64,000 bases of DNA from positions 24,854 to 88,853 of the forward strand of contig DLKC01000076.1 of NCBI GenBank assembly GCA_002478885.1. Reading direction: 5' to 3'. A program made the translations under genes and the position numbers. Numbering within the stretch: position 1 is the stretch's first letter; every line of letters begins with the position of its first letter. Origin of the DNA: Chitinophagaceae bacterium UBA7600. GTDB taxonomy: Bacteria; Bacteroidota; Bacteroidia; Chitinophagales; Chitinophagaceae. Below the pieces are notes generated by a model. It saw only the letters and a program-made list of their open reading frames with translations. It had not been told where the DNA came from and made no database searches. Of the stretch, positions 63,018 through 64,000 are shown one piece after another.

Positions 63018-63788
63018 ATGCTACAGATTAAAACACTCATCATTGATGATGAAGCCAATGCCCGCAGTGCAATCAAAAATATGTTGTTGCACCTGGGTCT
63101 TCCTGTCGATATCATCGGGGAAGCTGCCAATGCCTCCGAAGGGCTGGAAAAAATAAAATTGCTGCGGCCGGAACTGCTTTTTTTAGACATTCAAATGCCC
63201 GGCAAAAGCGGCATCGAGCTGATGCAGGAAATGGACAGTGACAATATCCAGGTGATTTTTGTAACGGCCCACCAGGGTTTTGCCATCCAGGCATTAAAAC
63301 TGAGCGCTATCGATTATGTTTTAAAACCGGTTGATCCTGTTGATCTGAAAGACGCGGTAGAGAAAGCCTTGAAACAAAAGAACAAACTGGCGACCGGGCA
63401 GCTGCTGCTGTTTCAGCAGGCTTTGCAACATCTGCAGTACCCAATGCAGAAGGCTCCGCAAAAACTGGCGCTGTCTACAAGCGAAGGTGTTTTATTTACC
63501 GACCTGAAAGATATTATCTGGATAGAATCACTCACAGGCTATTGCAAATTTTATATTCACCAGCAAAAACCAATTGTTGTAAGCAAAAACTTAAAAGAAT
63601 ATGAAGACCTGCTCGCTGACCATCATTTTTTTCGCACACACCAAAGCTCTGTTGTAAATCTTATGCATATAAAAAAATATGTGCGCGGCGAAGGTGGCCA
63701 GGTATGGATGACCGATGGCAGCGAAATAGAAGTTGCGCGCAGGCGTAAAGAAGAACTGCTGAGTAAGATGGCCGAGATCAACCTTTAG
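63018..63788 (+). CDS. LytTR-family response regulator
   Basis: This 256-residue regulator has a receiver domain (1-125) with Asp10, Asp11 and phospho-acceptor Asp57 (LLFLDIQMPG), then Thr in FVTAHQ and Lys in YVLKPVDP. A LytTR DNA-binding domain (about 150-250) follows: KLALSTSEGVLFTDLKDIIWIES, FFRTHQSSVVNLMHIKKYVRG, EVARRRKEELLSKM. It is the partner of the LytS-type kinase encoded 4 bp upstream. The last 212 bp of the window beyond it contain no recognisable gene. Confidence 0.95.
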   Translation: MLQIKTLIIDDEANARSAIKNMLLHLGLPVDIIGEAANASEGLEKIKLLRPELLFLDIQMPGKSGIELMQEMDSDNIQVIFVTAHQGFAIQALKLSAIDYVLKPVDPVDLKDAVEKALKQKNKLATGQLLLFQQALQHLQYPMQKAPQKLALSTSEGVLFTDLKDIIWIESLTGYCKFYIHQQKPIVVSKNLKEYEDLLADHHFFRTHQSSVVNLMHIKKYVRGEGGQVWMTDGSEIEVARRRKEELLSKMAEINL

Positions 63789-64000
63789 TGGCGCACCAAC
63801 GCCTGCAGTATAAAATGGTACCAGCGTCAGTATCACGCCAACATGCAACTCAACCCCTTTTTTGGCATGGAAATAACCCTCCTTGCAGTAAAATACAAGC
63901 AATACTGCTGAAAGGCGGTAAATTTTTTTCATTACACGACAAAATGCCGGTAAAATTTTTTCAGTACAAGACAGCCCCTTGCTTAGGCCTTACTTGGTAG

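Noticed and set aside
63591..63932. 113-residue minus-strand frame at the window end
   Set aside because: It mostly lies opposite the LytTR regulator gene and has no recognisable content.

Overview
The window looks like chromosomal DNA of a Bacteroidota bacterium, most likely family Chitinophagaceae. The evidence is two proteins with type IX secretion C-terminal sorting domains, many lipoproteins with short lipoboxes, DUF3857/transglutaminase proteins, LytS/LytTR and 7TMR-DISM signalling proteins, few Shine-Dalgarno sites and TAnnTTTG-like promoter elements. No rRNA, tRNA, CRISPR array, phage or transposase gene was seen. The family assignment is inference.

Bases 1-18900 form a molybdenum-cofactor (Moco) island. 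The minus strand carries a YdeP-type formate-dehydrogenase-like oxidoreductase, FdhD, and a CO-dehydrogenase-like set (coxG, coxS, coxL, coxM, coxD, coxE), with four small accessory or hypothetical genes. The plus strand carries moaA, moeA, moaC, mobA and moeB-rhodanese, met head-on by moaD-moaE on the minus strand, then mocA. Both end-branches of Moco maturation are therefore present: MobA/FdhD for bis-MGD enzymes such as the YdeP-like protein, and MocA for the cytosine dinucleotide cofactor of CoxL-type enzymes. The CoxL loop is AYRGAGR (form II), so true CO oxidation is doubtful.

Bases 19000-36000 hold an orphan 7TMR-DISM histidine kinase, a two-gene operon of unknown function (715-aa protein plus propeller-like lipoprotein), two DUF3857/transglutaminase-like proteins (one without its catalytic residues), queG, and a candidate conflict/defence group (DUF4231 2-TM protein, patatin phospholipase, deoxyribosyltransferase/TIR-like protein with a repeat tail). 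A MATE transporter follows.

Bases 36000-53000 are mixed metabolic and regulatory genes: DoxX-like protein, YtcJ-like amidohydrolase lipoprotein, GH36-like alpha-galactosidase, neutral ceramidase-like protein, glmS, GNAT acetyltransferase, a DUF1328 peptide, a LexA-like XRE/S24 regulator, a GntR regulator divergent from a methyltransferase, and an aldo/keto reductase - monooxygenase - AraC - outer-membrane protein group. Bases 53000-64000 hold two type IX cargo proteins (delta-60 repeats; tail-fibre-like with S74 chaperone domain), small hypothetical proteins, a DUF1566 lipoprotein, and a LytS-type sensor kinase with its LytTR response regulator.

The most striking non-coding feature is a dense family of intergenic repeats, about 35 units in 64 kb. 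Their core is TTGCGTCGCAC-N-CTTGTAC. In entries below, 'F' means this core reads on the plus strand and 'R' means its complement does. About 30 bp from the core, on the side away from GTAC, is a CCGG-containing end. The exact 11-mer TTGCGTCGCAC occurs 22 times and never inside a gene once starts are chosen sensibly. A rarer long form carries about 23 extra bases that complete a strong hairpin exactly in the middle of the core. Several units form inward-facing F...R pairs.
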